Below, piece by piece: positions 5,172 through 11,008 of a stretch of 11,008 nt of DNA. A program made the position numbers and the translations under genes. Positions within the stretch are counted from its first letter, which is position 1; every line of letters starts with the position of its first letter. Under the pieces are notes generated by a model. That model saw only the letters and a list, made by a program, of their open reading frames with translations, was not told where the DNA came from and made no database searches. This stretch comes from an uncultured Oscillospiraceae bacterium (GTDB lineage: Bacteria; Bacillota; Clostridia; Oscillospirales; Oscillospiraceae): positions 1 to 11,008 of the forward strand of contig CAADUV010000103.1 of the NCBI GenBank assembly GCA_900752305.1. The letters are read 5' to 3'.

Positions 5172-5266
5172 CGGGCAGCCCCCCTTTCCACGAGAGAGAA
5201 GGGGGCCAGAAGCTGCCCCCTTCGAGAGAGGGCTGACCGCCTACCGTTACTGGCAGCGCCGAGCCT

Positions 5267-5295
5267 AACATAGCACAAAAACTGACAAAACGCAA
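5267..5295 (-). promoter_or_regulatory. Promoter of toxin B
   Basis: On the minus strand TTGCGT (5295-5290), 17 nt, TATGTT (5272-5267), extended -10 TG one base before. Weaker boxes than the opposing small-RNA promoter, as expected if the antitoxin RNA is to be in excess. Confidence 0.6.
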
Positions 5296-5312
5296 ACCGT
5301 CCCAACCGAACG

Positions 5313-5335
5313 CAGCAGGTCCCCTGCTGTTTTTT
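5313..5335 (+). terminator. Rightward rho-independent terminator with no adjacent gene
   Basis: CAGCAGG (5313-5319), 3-nt loop, CCTGCTG (5323-5329), then TTTTTT (5330-5335). It shields niaR from rightward read-through out of the cassettes. RNA B already has its own terminator, so this is a second stop or a relic of the operon before the cassettes were inserted. Confidence 0.75.
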
Positions 5336-5351
5336 CCGGTGTAAAAGAATA

Positions 5352-5385
5352 TGTCTTGACAGGTCTCGAAACATATGGCTATAAT
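5352..5385 (+). promoter_or_regulatory. niaR promoter with a putative NiaR site
   Basis: TTGACA (5356-5361), 18 nt, TATAAT (5380-5385). The -35 lies inside TGTCTTGACA (5352-5361), one base from the perfect palindrome TGTCATGACA found at 6007-6016 downstream of the transporter promoter. Autoregulation by NiaR is the simplest reading. Confidence 0.72.
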
Positions 5386-5424
5386 GGGACAATGAGAAAA
5401 AACGAACCAAAGGAGGACGAAAAC

Positions 5425-5940
5425 ATGAATGCCCAGTCCAGAAAAAATGCCATTATGGAGGTGTTAAAGGCGGAAGAAAAACCCGTCAGCGCGTCCACTC
5501 TGGCCAAACAGTTCAACGTGAGCAGACAGATCATCGTCGGGGACATTGCCCTCCTCCGCGCCGGCGGCGCGGACATCTCCGCCACCCCCAAGGGCTACGT
5601 CCTGGCACGGGAGCGGGGCGGCGTGGTGCGGCGCATCGTGTGCAAGCACAGCGGGATGGAGCAGATGGCTCAGGAGCTGAACATCTGCGTGGATCACGGC
5701 TGCTGCGTCCTGGACGTCATCGTGGAACATCCGGTCTATGGCCAGCTGGCGGGACAGCTCCAGCTGAGCACCCGTTATGACGTGAGCCAGTTCCTGGAAT
5801 CCGTCGCCCAGGACAAAGCTCACGTCCTCTCCGAACTCACCGATGGCATCCACCTGCACACCCTCCGCTGTCCCGACGAAGCTGCCTTCCAGCGGGTCCA
5901 GGAGGAGCTGGATCGGGAGGGGCTTTTGGTGAAAAATTGA
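5425..5940 (+). CDS. niaR: NiaR, niacin-responsive transcriptional repressor (HTH + 3H domain)
   Basis: A 171-residue repressor of niacin uptake and NAD synthesis genes, with nicotinic acid as co-repressor in characterised homologues. Residues 5-60 form a winged HTH (KNAIMEVLKAEEKPVSASTL, then QFNVSRQIIVGDIALLR and a wing with PKGYVL). Residues about 70-165 form the 3H ligand domain with its histidine blocks: CKHS (His75), VDHG (His91), VEHPVYG (His102) and GIHLHT (His143, His145), which probably hold a metal and the ligand. ATG 5425 is chosen over upstream in-frame starts because AAAGGAGGA lies just before it. It is followed by a membrane protein and a nicotinamidase-like enzyme, which fits a niacin salvage group. 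Length is typical. Confidence 0.92.
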   Translation: MNAQSRKNAIMEVLKAEEKPVSASTLAKQFNVSRQIIVGDIALLRAGGADISATPKGYVLARERGGVVRRIVCKHSGMEQMAQELNICVDHGCCVLDVIVEHPVYGQLAGQLQLSTRYDVSQFLESVAQDKAHVLSELTDGIHLHTLRCPDEAAFQRVQEELDREGLLVKN

Positions 5941-5969
5941 GTCGGAGCCGATGAATTCCGGAAAAAACC

Positions 5970-6016
5970 TTGACAAATTGAAAAACAGTATTATAATAGG
6001 ACAAAATGTCATGACA
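5970..6016 (+). promoter_or_regulatory. Promoter of the EIIC-like gene with a TGTCATGACA operator at the start site
   Basis: TTGACA (5970-5975), 16 nt, TATAAT (5992-5997), expected start near 6004. A perfect 10-bp palindrome TGTCATGACA at 6007-6016 sits on the initially transcribed region, ideal for repression, followed by further TGACA/TGTCA half-site-like bits to about 6050. The match to the niaR promoter suggests a shared NiaR site. I cannot confirm the regulon consensus here. Confidence 0.78.
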
Positions 6017-6070
6017 CCTGTAACGTGACAACACGACACCGGAAATGTCAGACAGAGGGAGTGAAAAAGT

Positions 6071-7129
6071 TTGTCTAAGATAAAAGAATTCTGCAAGCGG
6101 AAGAACATTGAGGTCTCTGCTAAGCGGTACGGGGTGGACGCCCTGGGCGCAATGGCGCAAGGTCTGTTCTGTTCCCTGCTCATCGGCACCATCATCAAGA
6201 CCATCGGCCAGCAGGCCGGCATTGAGTTTCTGGTCAACATCGGCACCTATGCCTCCCAGATGGCAGGTCCCGCCATGGCCTGCGCCATCGGCTTCGCCCT
6301 CCAGGCGGACCCGCTGGTCCTGTTCTCGCTGATCGCGGTAGGCTTCTCCGCCAACGAGTTGGGCGGGGCAGGCGGCCCCTTGGCCGTCCTGGTCATCGCC
6401 GTCATCGCAGCAGAGCTGGGCAAGGCGGTCTCCAAGGAGACGAAAATTGACATCCTGGTCACACCGGCCGTCACCATCTTGGCAGGCGTGGGTCTCAGCT
6501 ACGCCATTGCGCCGCCCATCGGTGCAGCCGCCATCTCCGTGGGTCAGGTCATCATGTGGGCCACCGAGCTGCAGCCCTTCTTGATGGGCATCCTGGTCTC
6601 CGTCATCGTGGGCATCGCCCTGACCCTGCCCATTTCCTCCGCAGCCATCTGCGCAGCCCTGGGTTTGACCGGTCTGGCCGGCGGCGCTGCTGTGGCAGGC
6701 TGCTGCGCACAGATGGTGGGCTTCGCCGTCATGTCCTTCCGGGAAAACCGTTGGGGCGGCATCATCAGCCAGGGCCTGGGCACTTCCATGCTCCAGATGG
6801 GCAATATCGTCAAGAACCCCCGCATCTGGATCCCCCCCACGCTGGCTTCCGCCATCACCGGCCCCATCGCCACCTGCATCTTCAAGCTGACCATGAACGG
6901 CGCAGCGGTCTCCTCCGGCATGGGCACCTGTGGCCTGGTGGGTCAGATCGGCGTCTACACCGGCTGGCTGGCTGACATCGAGGCAGGCACCAAGGCTGCC
7001 ATCACCGCATTTGACTGGATCGGCCTGGTCCTCATCTGCTTCGTCCTGCCCGCTATCCTGTCCTGGTTCTTCGGCAACATCCTGCGGAAGGCTGGCTGGA
7101 TCAAGGAAAACGACCTCAAACTTATGTAA
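6071..7129 (+). CDS. PTS EIIC-like (PfoR-type) membrane transporter, candidate niacin transporter
   Basis: A 352-residue integral membrane protein with about eight to ten hydrophobic segments, rich in Gly/Ala (LGGAGGPLAVLVIAVIAAEL near 97-116; GLTGLAGGAAVAGCC near 198-212). It resembles the PTS_EIIC_2 / PfoR-like family. No EIIA or EIIB domain or gene accompanies it, and family members are often not sugar PTS proteins. Start is TTG 6071, with AGGGAG (6056-6061) 9 nt upstream; a GTG at 6061 hits a stop within five codons. Placement between niaR and a nicotinamidase-like gene, with a NiaR-type dyad over its promoter, suggests uptake of nicotinate or nicotinamide. That substrate is inferred; the fold family is seen. 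Confidence 0.8.
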   Translation: MSKIKEFCKRKNIEVSAKRYGVDALGAMAQGLFCSLLIGTIIKTIGQQAGIEFLVNIGTYASQMAGPAMACAIGFALQADPLVLFSLIAVGFSANELGGAGGPLAVLVIAVIAAELGKAVSKETKIDILVTPAVTILAGVGLSYAIAPPIGAAAISVGQVIMWATELQPFLMGILVSVIVGIALTLPISSAAICAALGLTGLAGGAAVAGCCAQMVGFAVMSFRENRWGGIISQGLGTSMLQMGNIVKNPRIWIPPTLASAITGPIATCIFKLTMNGAAVSSGMGTCGLVGQIGVYTGWLADIEAGTKAAITAFDWIGLVLICFVLPAILSWFFGNILRKAGWIKENDLKLM

Positions 7130-7141
7130 CACGTACATACC

Positions 7142-7171
7142 AAAAAGGACGGCCCTCGGTCGTCCTTTTTT
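7142..7171 (+). terminator. Terminator between the transporter and the nicotinamidase-like gene
   Basis: AAAAAGGACG (7142-7151) and CGTCCTTTTT (7161-7170), with inner pairs extending the stem, then one more T. It lies only 22 nt before the next ATG and I see no good promoter in between, so the downstream gene would depend on read-through. The A/T flanks also make it bidirectional. Confidence 0.88.
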
Positions 7172-7192
7172 CACTGCGAAAGGAGATTCACC

Positions 7193-7720
7193 ATGAAAAA
7201 ATTATTGCTGGTCATCGATATGCAGAACGACTTCATCGACGGTGCCCTGGGCACCCCGGAGGCAGAGGCCATCGTGGACAAAGTGGTGGAGAAGATGGAG
7301 AGCTACCCCACCGCGAACATCATCGCCACCCGGGACACCCACACGCCGGACTACCTGCACACCCAGGAGGGGCAGAAGCTGCCGGTGGAGCACTGCATCC
7401 AGGGCACCGACGGCTGGCAGCTGCACCCGGCCATTGCGGCAGCGTTGGGGGAGGGAAAGATCGTGGATAAACCCACCTTCGGCAGCATAGACTTGATGCA
7501 CCAGCTGGCGGCGGAGAACCAGCGGGAGCCCCTGGCGCTGGAGCTGGTGGGGCTGTGTACCGACATCTGCGTGGTCTCCAACGCACTGCTCCTGAAGGCG
7601 GCCATGCCGGAGGTGGAGATCACCGTGGACGCCACCTGCTGTGCCGGGGTCACGCCGGAGAGCCATCGGGCGGCGCTTGCGACCATGGGGCAGTGTCAGA
7701 TTGTGGTAGTCAATGGGTAA
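7193..7720 (+). CDS. pncA: Nicotinamidase-like cysteine hydrolase (isochorismatase family)
   Basis: A 175-residue hydrolase that most likely deamidates nicotinamide to nicotinate for the Preiss-Handler NAD pathway. The catalytic triad is visible: Asp9 (VIDMQNDF, 7-14), Lys93 (VDKPTF, 91-96) and Cys126 (GLCTDICVVSNA, 120-131). Candidate metal ligands are Asp48, His50, His56 and His67 (RDTHTPDYLH and VEHC). AAAGGAGA precedes ATG 7193. The niaR and candidate transporter genes upstream support niacin salvage. Isochorismatase-family enzymes are diverse, so another small amide is possible; the DTHTPDYLHT...H metal block favours nicotinamidase. The gene sits behind a terminator without a clear promoter. 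Confidence 0.82.
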   Translation: MKKLLLVIDMQNDFIDGALGTPEAEAIVDKVVEKMESYPTANIIATRDTHTPDYLHTQEGQKLPVEHCIQGTDGWQLHPAIAAALGEGKIVDKPTFGSIDLMHQLAAENQREPLALELVGLCTDICVVSNALLLKAAMPEVEITVDATCCAGVTPESHRAALATMGQCQIVVVNG

Positions 7721-7725
7721 AAAAT

Positions 7726-7797
7726 GAAAGCGCCTTTGCTTTCGGTGAAAGTTCGTTGGATTTCCAACGGGAAAGTGAAATTTTTGCGCCACTTTTT
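7726..7797 (+). terminator. Cluster of small hairpins after the nicotinamidase-like gene; weak terminator
   Basis: Three stems follow in a row: GAAAGC/GCTTTC (7726-7743); TTCGTTGG/CCAACGGG (7752-7771), part of it G-U paired; and AAAGTG/CACTTT (7772-7795), the last running into TTTTT (7793-7797). None is a strong classical terminator. Together they probably end the upstream mRNA before the pckA promoter at 7810. Confidence 0.35.
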
Positions 7798-7809
7798 ACG
7801 AGAATTCTA

Positions 7810-7838
7810 TTGTCATTTAACATGGAAGATGTTATACT
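7810..7838 (+). promoter_or_regulatory. pckA promoter
   Basis: TTGTCA (7810-7815), 17 nt, TATACT (7833-7838). The start is predicted near 7845, leaving an AT-rich leader of about 110 nt before the pckA ATG. I see no recognised riboswitch fold in that leader, only a 13-codon upstream frame (7876-7917) without a good ribosome site. Confidence 0.8.
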
Positions 7839-7954
7839 CCATTTATAAATTGGTTTTATTAAAGTTGTATTGAGAATGAAAAACGCAGATGAAAAAGCGA
7901 ACCATCATATATGTTGAAATCCTGCATTGTGAATAAGGAGGCAATGGAACAAAT

Positions 7955-9544
7955 ATGGAAACCTATGGCATCGAAAAGCTGGGCATCATCGGCCCCAAAG
8001 CGGTTTATCACAATCTCACTCCGGCACAGCTGACCGAAGCAGCCCTGCGCCGCGGCGAAGGCACCCTGAGCAACACGGGCGCTCTGGTCGTCACCACCGG
8101 TAAGTACACCGGCCGTTCCCCTGACGACAAGTTCATCGTTGACACCCCCACCATCCATGACAAGATCGCATGGGGCAAGGTGAACCGTCCCATCTCCCGG
8201 GAAAAGTTTGACGCCATCCGTGGCAAGGTCGCTGCCTATCTGCAGAACCGTGAAGTGTTTATTTTCGATGGCATGGCAGGTGCTGACCCCGCTGATACCC
8301 AGAAATTCCGGGTCATCAACGAGCTGGCCTCCCAGAACCTCTTTATCCATCAGCTCCTCATCCGTCCCACCGAGGAAGAGCTGGCCAACTATGGCGAACC
8401 CGACTACACCATCCTCTGTGTCCCCGGCTTCAAGTGCGACCCTGAGATCGACGGCGTGAACTCCGAAGCGGCCATCATGATCGACTATGAGGCACATATG
8501 ATCGTCATCGCAGGCTCCCAGTACGCAGGCGAGATCAAGAAGTCCGTCTTCTCCACCATGAACTACATCATGACCGACATGAACGTCCTGCCCATGCACT
8601 GCTCCGCCAACATGGACCCGGTCACCGGCGAATCCGCCATCTTCTTCGGCCTGTCCGGCACCGGCAAGACCACCCTGTCTGCCGACCCCGACCGGATGCT
8701 CATCGGCGACGATGAACATGGCTGGTCTGAGCGCGGCATCTTCAACTTCGAGGGCGGCTGCTATGCCAAGTGCATCGACCTGGACGAAGAGAACGAGCCT
8801 GAAATCTATCACGCCATCCGCTTCGGCTCCGTGGTGGAAAACGTCATCATGGACCCGGAAACCCGCGAACTGGACTTCACCGACCGTTCCCTGACTGAGA
8901 ACACCCGCGTGGGCTACCCGGTGGACTACATCTCCAACGCCCAGATCCCCGGCGTGGGCGGCATCCCCAAGGTGGTCATCTTCCTGACCGCCGACGCCTT
9001 CGGCGTCTTGCCTCCCATCTCCCGCCTGACCCGCGATGCCGCCATGTATCACTTCGTCACCGGCTTCACCTCCAAGCTGGCCGGCACCGAACGGGGCGTC
9101 AAGGAACCTCAGCCCACCTTCTCCACCCTGTTCGGCGAACCCTTCATGCCCAGAGAGGCAGACGTGTACGCCCATATGCTGGGTGACAAGATCGACCAGT
9201 ACGGCACCAAGGTCTACCTGGTCAACACCGGTTGGGCAGGCGGCCCCTACGGCGTCGGCTCCCGCATGAAGCTGAAGTACACCCGCGCCATGGTCACCGC
9301 AGCCTTGAACGGCGAGTTCGACCACGTGGAATACAAGCACCACGAGATTTTCAACGTGGACGTTCCCCAGTCCTGCCCCCACGTGCCCGATGAGATCATG
9401 AATCCCCGCGACACTTGGGCAGACAAGGAAGCCTACGACGTGGCAGCCAACAAGCTGGCCACCATGTTCGAGGAGAACTTCGCTACCAAGTATCCCAACA
9501 TCGCCCAGCACATCGTGGACGCAGGTCCTCACGCAAAGCACTGA
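7955..9544 (+). CDS. pckA: ATP-dependent phosphoenolpyruvate carboxykinase
   Basis: Interconverts oxaloacetate + ATP with PEP + CO2 + ADP; in anaerobes it often runs toward oxaloacetate to fix CO2 and make ATP during succinate or amino acid metabolism. The 529-residue protein has all ATP-type landmarks: TGRSPDDKF at 52-60, GSQYAGEIKKS at 187-197 (Mn and substrate contacts), His215 in LPMHCS, P-loop GLSGTGKTT at 232-240, metal-binding LIGDDEHGW at 249-257 and Arg316 before the VGYPVDYI block (319-326). AAGGAGG (7935-7941) lies 13 nt from the ATG, rather long; an out-of-frame ATG at 7944 is too close to that site and opens only 29 codons. Transcribed alone, from its own promoter to its own terminator. 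Confidence 0.97.
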   Translation: METYGIEKLGIIGPKAVYHNLTPAQLTEAALRRGEGTLSNTGALVVTTGKYTGRSPDDKFIVDTPTIHDKIAWGKVNRPISREKFDAIRGKVAAYLQNREVFIFDGMAGADPADTQKFRVINELASQNLFIHQLLIRPTEEELANYGEPDYTILCVPGFKCDPEIDGVNSEAAIMIDYEAHMIVIAGSQYAGEIKKSVFSTMNYIMTDMNVLPMHCSANMDPVTGESAIFFGLSGTGKTTLSADPDRMLIGDDEHGWSERGIFNFEGGCYAKCIDLDEENEPEIYHAIRFGSVVENVIMDPETRELDFTDRSLTENTRVGYPVDYISNAQIPGVGGIPKVVIFLTADAFGVLPPISRLTRDAAMYHFVTGFTSKLAGTERGVKEPQPTFSTLFGEPFMPREADVYAHMLGDKIDQYGTKVYLVNTGWAGGPYGVGSRMKLKYTRAMVTAALNGEFDHVEYKHHEIFNVDVPQSCPHVPDEIMNPRDTWADKEAYDVAANKLATMFEENFATKYPNIAQHIVDAGPHAKH

Positions 9545-9558
9545 TAGAACCACAAGCA

Positions 9559-9590
9559 AAGCGGCATCTGACCTTTCAGATGCCGCTTGT
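9559..9590 (+). terminator. pckA terminator
   Basis: AAGCGGCATCTGA (9559-9571), 4-nt loop, TCAGATGCCGCTT (9576-9588): a perfect 13-bp stem 15 nt after the stop, followed by the T-rich TTGTTTGCG. Strong stem, short interrupted T-tract. Confidence 0.88.
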
Positions 9591-9657
9591 TTGCGTTCTG
9601 CTCAAGTTGCAGGATGAGAAACCCTGTTTTGCCCGTTGAGAAAAGCCTTGCGGAGTG

Positions 9658-9686
9658 TTGCCTTTCCTGCCGATGCATTATAAAAT
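9658..9686 (+). promoter_or_regulatory. Promoter of the TauE/SafE permease gene
   Basis: TTGCCT (9658-9663), 17 nt, TAAAAT (9681-9686); an overlapping TATAAA at 9679 would give a 15-nt spacer. The leader is about 65 nt. Confidence 0.6.
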
Positions 9687-9758
9687 AAGTTAAATATGGT
9701 TCTGGAAAACTGGGAAAAAGACCGGAAAAGGAACCAATTTTGGGAGGAAACATACAAC

Positions 9759-10481
9759 ATGACCGTAATCTTATTCTCTGCCTTGGCGGCTCTGGGCGGC
9801 GGCCTGGTCATGGGTGTGACCGGGTTTGGCGCAGGCATGGTGATCATGATGGTGCTGCCCGTTTTCTACAGCCTGACGGAGAGTGCTGCCATCTCCGGCG
9901 TTGTCTGCACTGTCCTCAACGCCCAGATGGCTATCCGCTATTGGAAGCATATCCACTTCCAAACCCTCGCTGCCCCCACCATCGCCTACATGATCCTCTG
10001 TGCCCTCCTGATCCGCTTCTCCACCGAGGTAGATCAGGCGCTCATCCAGAAGGGCTTTGGCGTCTTCCTCATCTGCCTCTGCATCTATTACCTCTTCCTG
10101 CAAAAGGACGACCACCCTCACAAAAAGGGCCTGGCCCTCTCCGTCCTCTGCATCGCCTTCTCCGCTGTCTTCGACAGCTTCTTCTCCATCGGCGGCCCCC
10201 TCCTGGTGGTCTACTTCATGGCTCGCACCGACTCTACCAAGGCGTACATGGGCACCATCCAGGCATTCTTTTTTATCAACTACGCCTATAGCAGTGTTGT
10301 CCGTGTCATCAACGGCATCCTGCTCCCGTCCCACCTGTCGGTCACCGTGGCTTGCAGCGCGGCCGTCCTGTTGGGGGGCGTCATCGCACAAAAATTGGTC
10401 AACCGGCTGGATGAACAGAGGGTGCGCAAGCTCATCTATATCATGATCGGCGTCAGCGGTGTGTTGAATCTGGTCAAATAG
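9759..10481 (+). CDS. TauE/SafE-family sulfite/organic anion exporter
   Basis: A 240-residue polytopic membrane protein with about seven to eight hydrophobic segments arranged as two related halves. Each half opens with a glycine-rich stretch: LGGGLVMGVTGFGAGMVIMM (12-31) and the FDSFFSIGGPLLVVYFMA region (138-155), the characteristic TauE/SafE repeat. Members move sulfite, sulfoacetate or other small organic anions; the substrate here is unknown. ATG 9759 is chosen because GGGAGG (9742-9747) is upstream; a longer in-frame start at 9696 has no ribosome site and adds a charged, non-membrane N-terminus. Single gene between the pckA terminator and an acetyltransferase with its own promoter. Confidence 0.88.
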   Translation: MTVILFSALAALGGGLVMGVTGFGAGMVIMMVLPVFYSLTESAAISGVVCTVLNAQMAIRYWKHIHFQTLAAPTIAYMILCALLIRFSTEVDQALIQKGFGVFLICLCIYYLFLQKDDHPHKKGLALSVLCIAFSAVFDSFFSIGGPLLVVYFMARTDSTKAYMGTIQAFFFINYAYSSVVRVINGILLPSHLSVTVACSAAVLLGGVIAQKLVNRLDEQRVRKLIYIMIGVSGVLNLVK

Positions 10482-10482
10482 C

Positions 10483-10512
10483 TTTACCGAACCGGGTTTT
10501 CTGTGGTATCAT
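10483..10512 (+). promoter_or_regulatory. Promoter of the acetyltransferase gene
   Basis: TATCAT (10507-10512) with an extended -10 TG at 10504-10505 and TTTACC (10483-10488) 18 nt upstream. It starts immediately after the permease stop codon; no terminator is visible between the two genes. Confidence 0.55.
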
Positions 10513-10545
10513 GACCCAAAAGGAACCCGGAAGGAGAGAACGCAC

Positions 10546-11008
10546 ATGACACACATCCGTAAAGCCACCCAGGCGGACATCCCCGCCGTCGCCGCCATCT
10601 ATGACCACATCCTGACCGAGGAAGAGGCCGGCCGCGCCACCATCGGTTGGATTCGAGGTGTTTACCCCACCCGTCAAACAGCCCAGGACGCCCTGGACGC
10701 CGGCGACCTGTTCGTGCTGGAGGCGGACGGCGTAGGGGCGGCAGCCGCCAAGATCAACCAGATCCAGGTGCCCGAATACGCCAACGCCCAGTGGCGCTAC
10801 CCGGATGCGCCGGAAGGGGAGATCATGGTTCTGCACACCCTGGTGGTGGACCCGTCCCAGGCAGGGAAGGGGTGTGGCAGCGCCTTTGTCCAGTTCTATG
10901 AGGACTATGCCCGCGCACACGGCTGTCCCTACCTGCGCATGGACACCAACTCCAAAAACCAGGCCGCCCGGAAGCTCTACGCCCACCTGGGCTATTGGGA
11001 GTCCGGCA
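10546..11008 (+). CDS. GNAT-family N-acetyltransferase, cut by the right window edge
   Basis: The first 154 residues of a GNAT acetyltransferase, open to the window end. The acetyl-CoA motif A is clear: IMVLHTLVVDPSQAGKGCG (93-111), with the pyrophosphate loop QAGKGCG at 105-111. It is followed by the helix FVQFYEDYARAHG and the motif-B region YLRMDTNSKNQAARKLYAHLGY (129-150), typical for GNAT proteins that acetylate small molecules or protein N-termini. The N-terminus IRKATQADIPAVAAIYDHI is the usual first strand and helix. AAGGAG lies before ATG 10546. Only a few residues are probably missing. Substrate cannot be told from sequence. Confidence 0.88.
   Translation, partial: MTHIRKATQADIPAVAAIYDHILTEEEAGRATIGWIRGVYPTRQTAQDALDAGDLFVLEADGVGAAAAKINQIQVPEYANAQWRYPDAPEGEIMVLHTLVVDPSQAGKGCGSAFVQFYEDYARAHGCPYLRMDTNSKNQAARKLYAHLGYWESG

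Larger units (their letters stand above)
5014..5260. repeat. Inverted repeat enclosing cassette B
   Basis: Left arm 5014-5033 and right arm 5235-5260 are identical to the corresponding arms of cassette A, although the intervening untranslated sequence has changed. The predicted toxin B transcription start (5260) again coincides with the first base of the right arm. Confidence 0.8.
4623..5295. repeat. Two tandem diverged copies of a ~325-bp toxin-antitoxin cassette
   Basis: Copy A runs from the TTGACA at 4623 to about 4949, and copy B from the TTGACA at 4973 to about 5295, in the same order and orientation. Each contains: rightward small-RNA promoter, left inverted-repeat arm, RNA terminator hairpin, leftward 28-codon peptide gene, G/C-tract leader, right inverted-repeat arm and leftward promoter. 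Conservation is highest in the peptide gene and the inverted-repeat arms, and lowest in the RNA region between them. This 4594-5424 stretch holds no conventional gene. The pair looks like an old duplication kept by selection. Confidence 0.9.

Noticed and set aside
4623..5295. The duplicated element as a MITE or insertion sequence
   Set aside because: There are inverted repeats but no transposase and no target duplication that I can see. The repeats start at predicted transcription starts and lie inside the promoters rather than at the element ends, so an RNA role explains them better.
5837..7174. Long minus-strand open frame opposite niaR and the EIIC-like gene
   Set aside because: Low-complexity Asp/Gly/Gln-rich translation, no start signal, and it crosses two well-supported promoters and a gene boundary.
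7876..7917. 13-codon upstream frame in the pckA leader as a leader peptide
   Set aside because: No good ribosome site, no run of regulatory codons and no terminator/antiterminator pair follows; kept only as a note.
7845..7954. Riboswitch in the pckA leader
   Set aside because: AT-rich with no strong paired stems or recognised conserved core, and no terminator before the gene.
7859..9559. Very long open frame on the minus strand opposite pckA
   Set aside because: pckA on the plus strand has every family motif; the opposite frame is a codon-bias shadow in GC-rich DNA, with a Gly/Asp/Val/His-rich composition and no ribosome site or domain.

Overview
This is a GC-rich (high fifties percent by eye) chromosomal window. 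It most resembles an anaerobic gut Clostridia genome of the Oscillospiraceae type (Flavonifractor / Pseudoflavonifractor / Intestinimonas-like). The assignment rests on strong AGGAGG-type ribosome sites, consensus sigma-A promoters, an ATP-type PEP carboxykinase, a NiaR niacin repressor, a FliB-like cysteine-cluster protein and two Hol_Tox-like peptides. It is an inference, not a match to a named genome.

Layout. At 1-34 the first codons of a leftward gene run off the edge. Its promoter has a perfect 8-bp inverted repeat between the -35 and -10 boxes, and a divergent XRE-type regulator (169-381) is the obvious candidate to bind it. A bidirectional terminator (389-419) separates this from a leftward operon at 2916-427: larB (nickel-pincer cofactor carboxylase), mtnA (methylthioribose-1-phosphate isomerase) and a class II aldolase. 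mtnA plus class II aldolase is the signature of the anaerobic methylthioadenosine / 5'-deoxyadenosine salvage route called the DHAP shunt. A divergent promoter drives a FliB-like cysteine-rich protein (3052-4170), followed by a CsoR-family metal sensor with a long alternating-His N-terminal tail (4237-4593).

The most interesting part is 4594-5340, which has no long gene. It holds two diverged tandem copies (about 325 bp each) of what looks like a complete type I toxin-antitoxin cassette. Each has a leftward 28-residue hydrophobic peptide ending in KKK and its own promoter. Each also has a convergent, consensus-promoter small RNA of about 90 nt whose terminator hairpin overlaps the toxin stop codon. 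The two peptides differ at one residue but at nine silent codons, which indicates selection on the peptide. An inverted repeat in each cassette would let the 5' end of the toxin mRNA pair with its own 3' end, and the antitoxin RNA carries the same 5' leader.

Next is a niacin/NAD block: niaR (5425-5940), an EIIC-like membrane protein (6071-7129) and a nicotinamidase-like hydrolase (7193-7720). The niaR promoter and the EIIC-like gene promoter region share a near-identical TGTCnTGACA dyad, suggesting that NiaR controls itself and a candidate niacin transporter, with the hydrolase behind a leaky terminator. The rest is pckA (7955-9544) with a strong promoter and an approximately 110-nt leader, a TauE/SafE permease (9759-10481), and a GNAT acetyltransferase cut by the right edge (10546-11008). 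No tRNA, rRNA, CRISPR array, insertion sequence or phage structural gene was seen.
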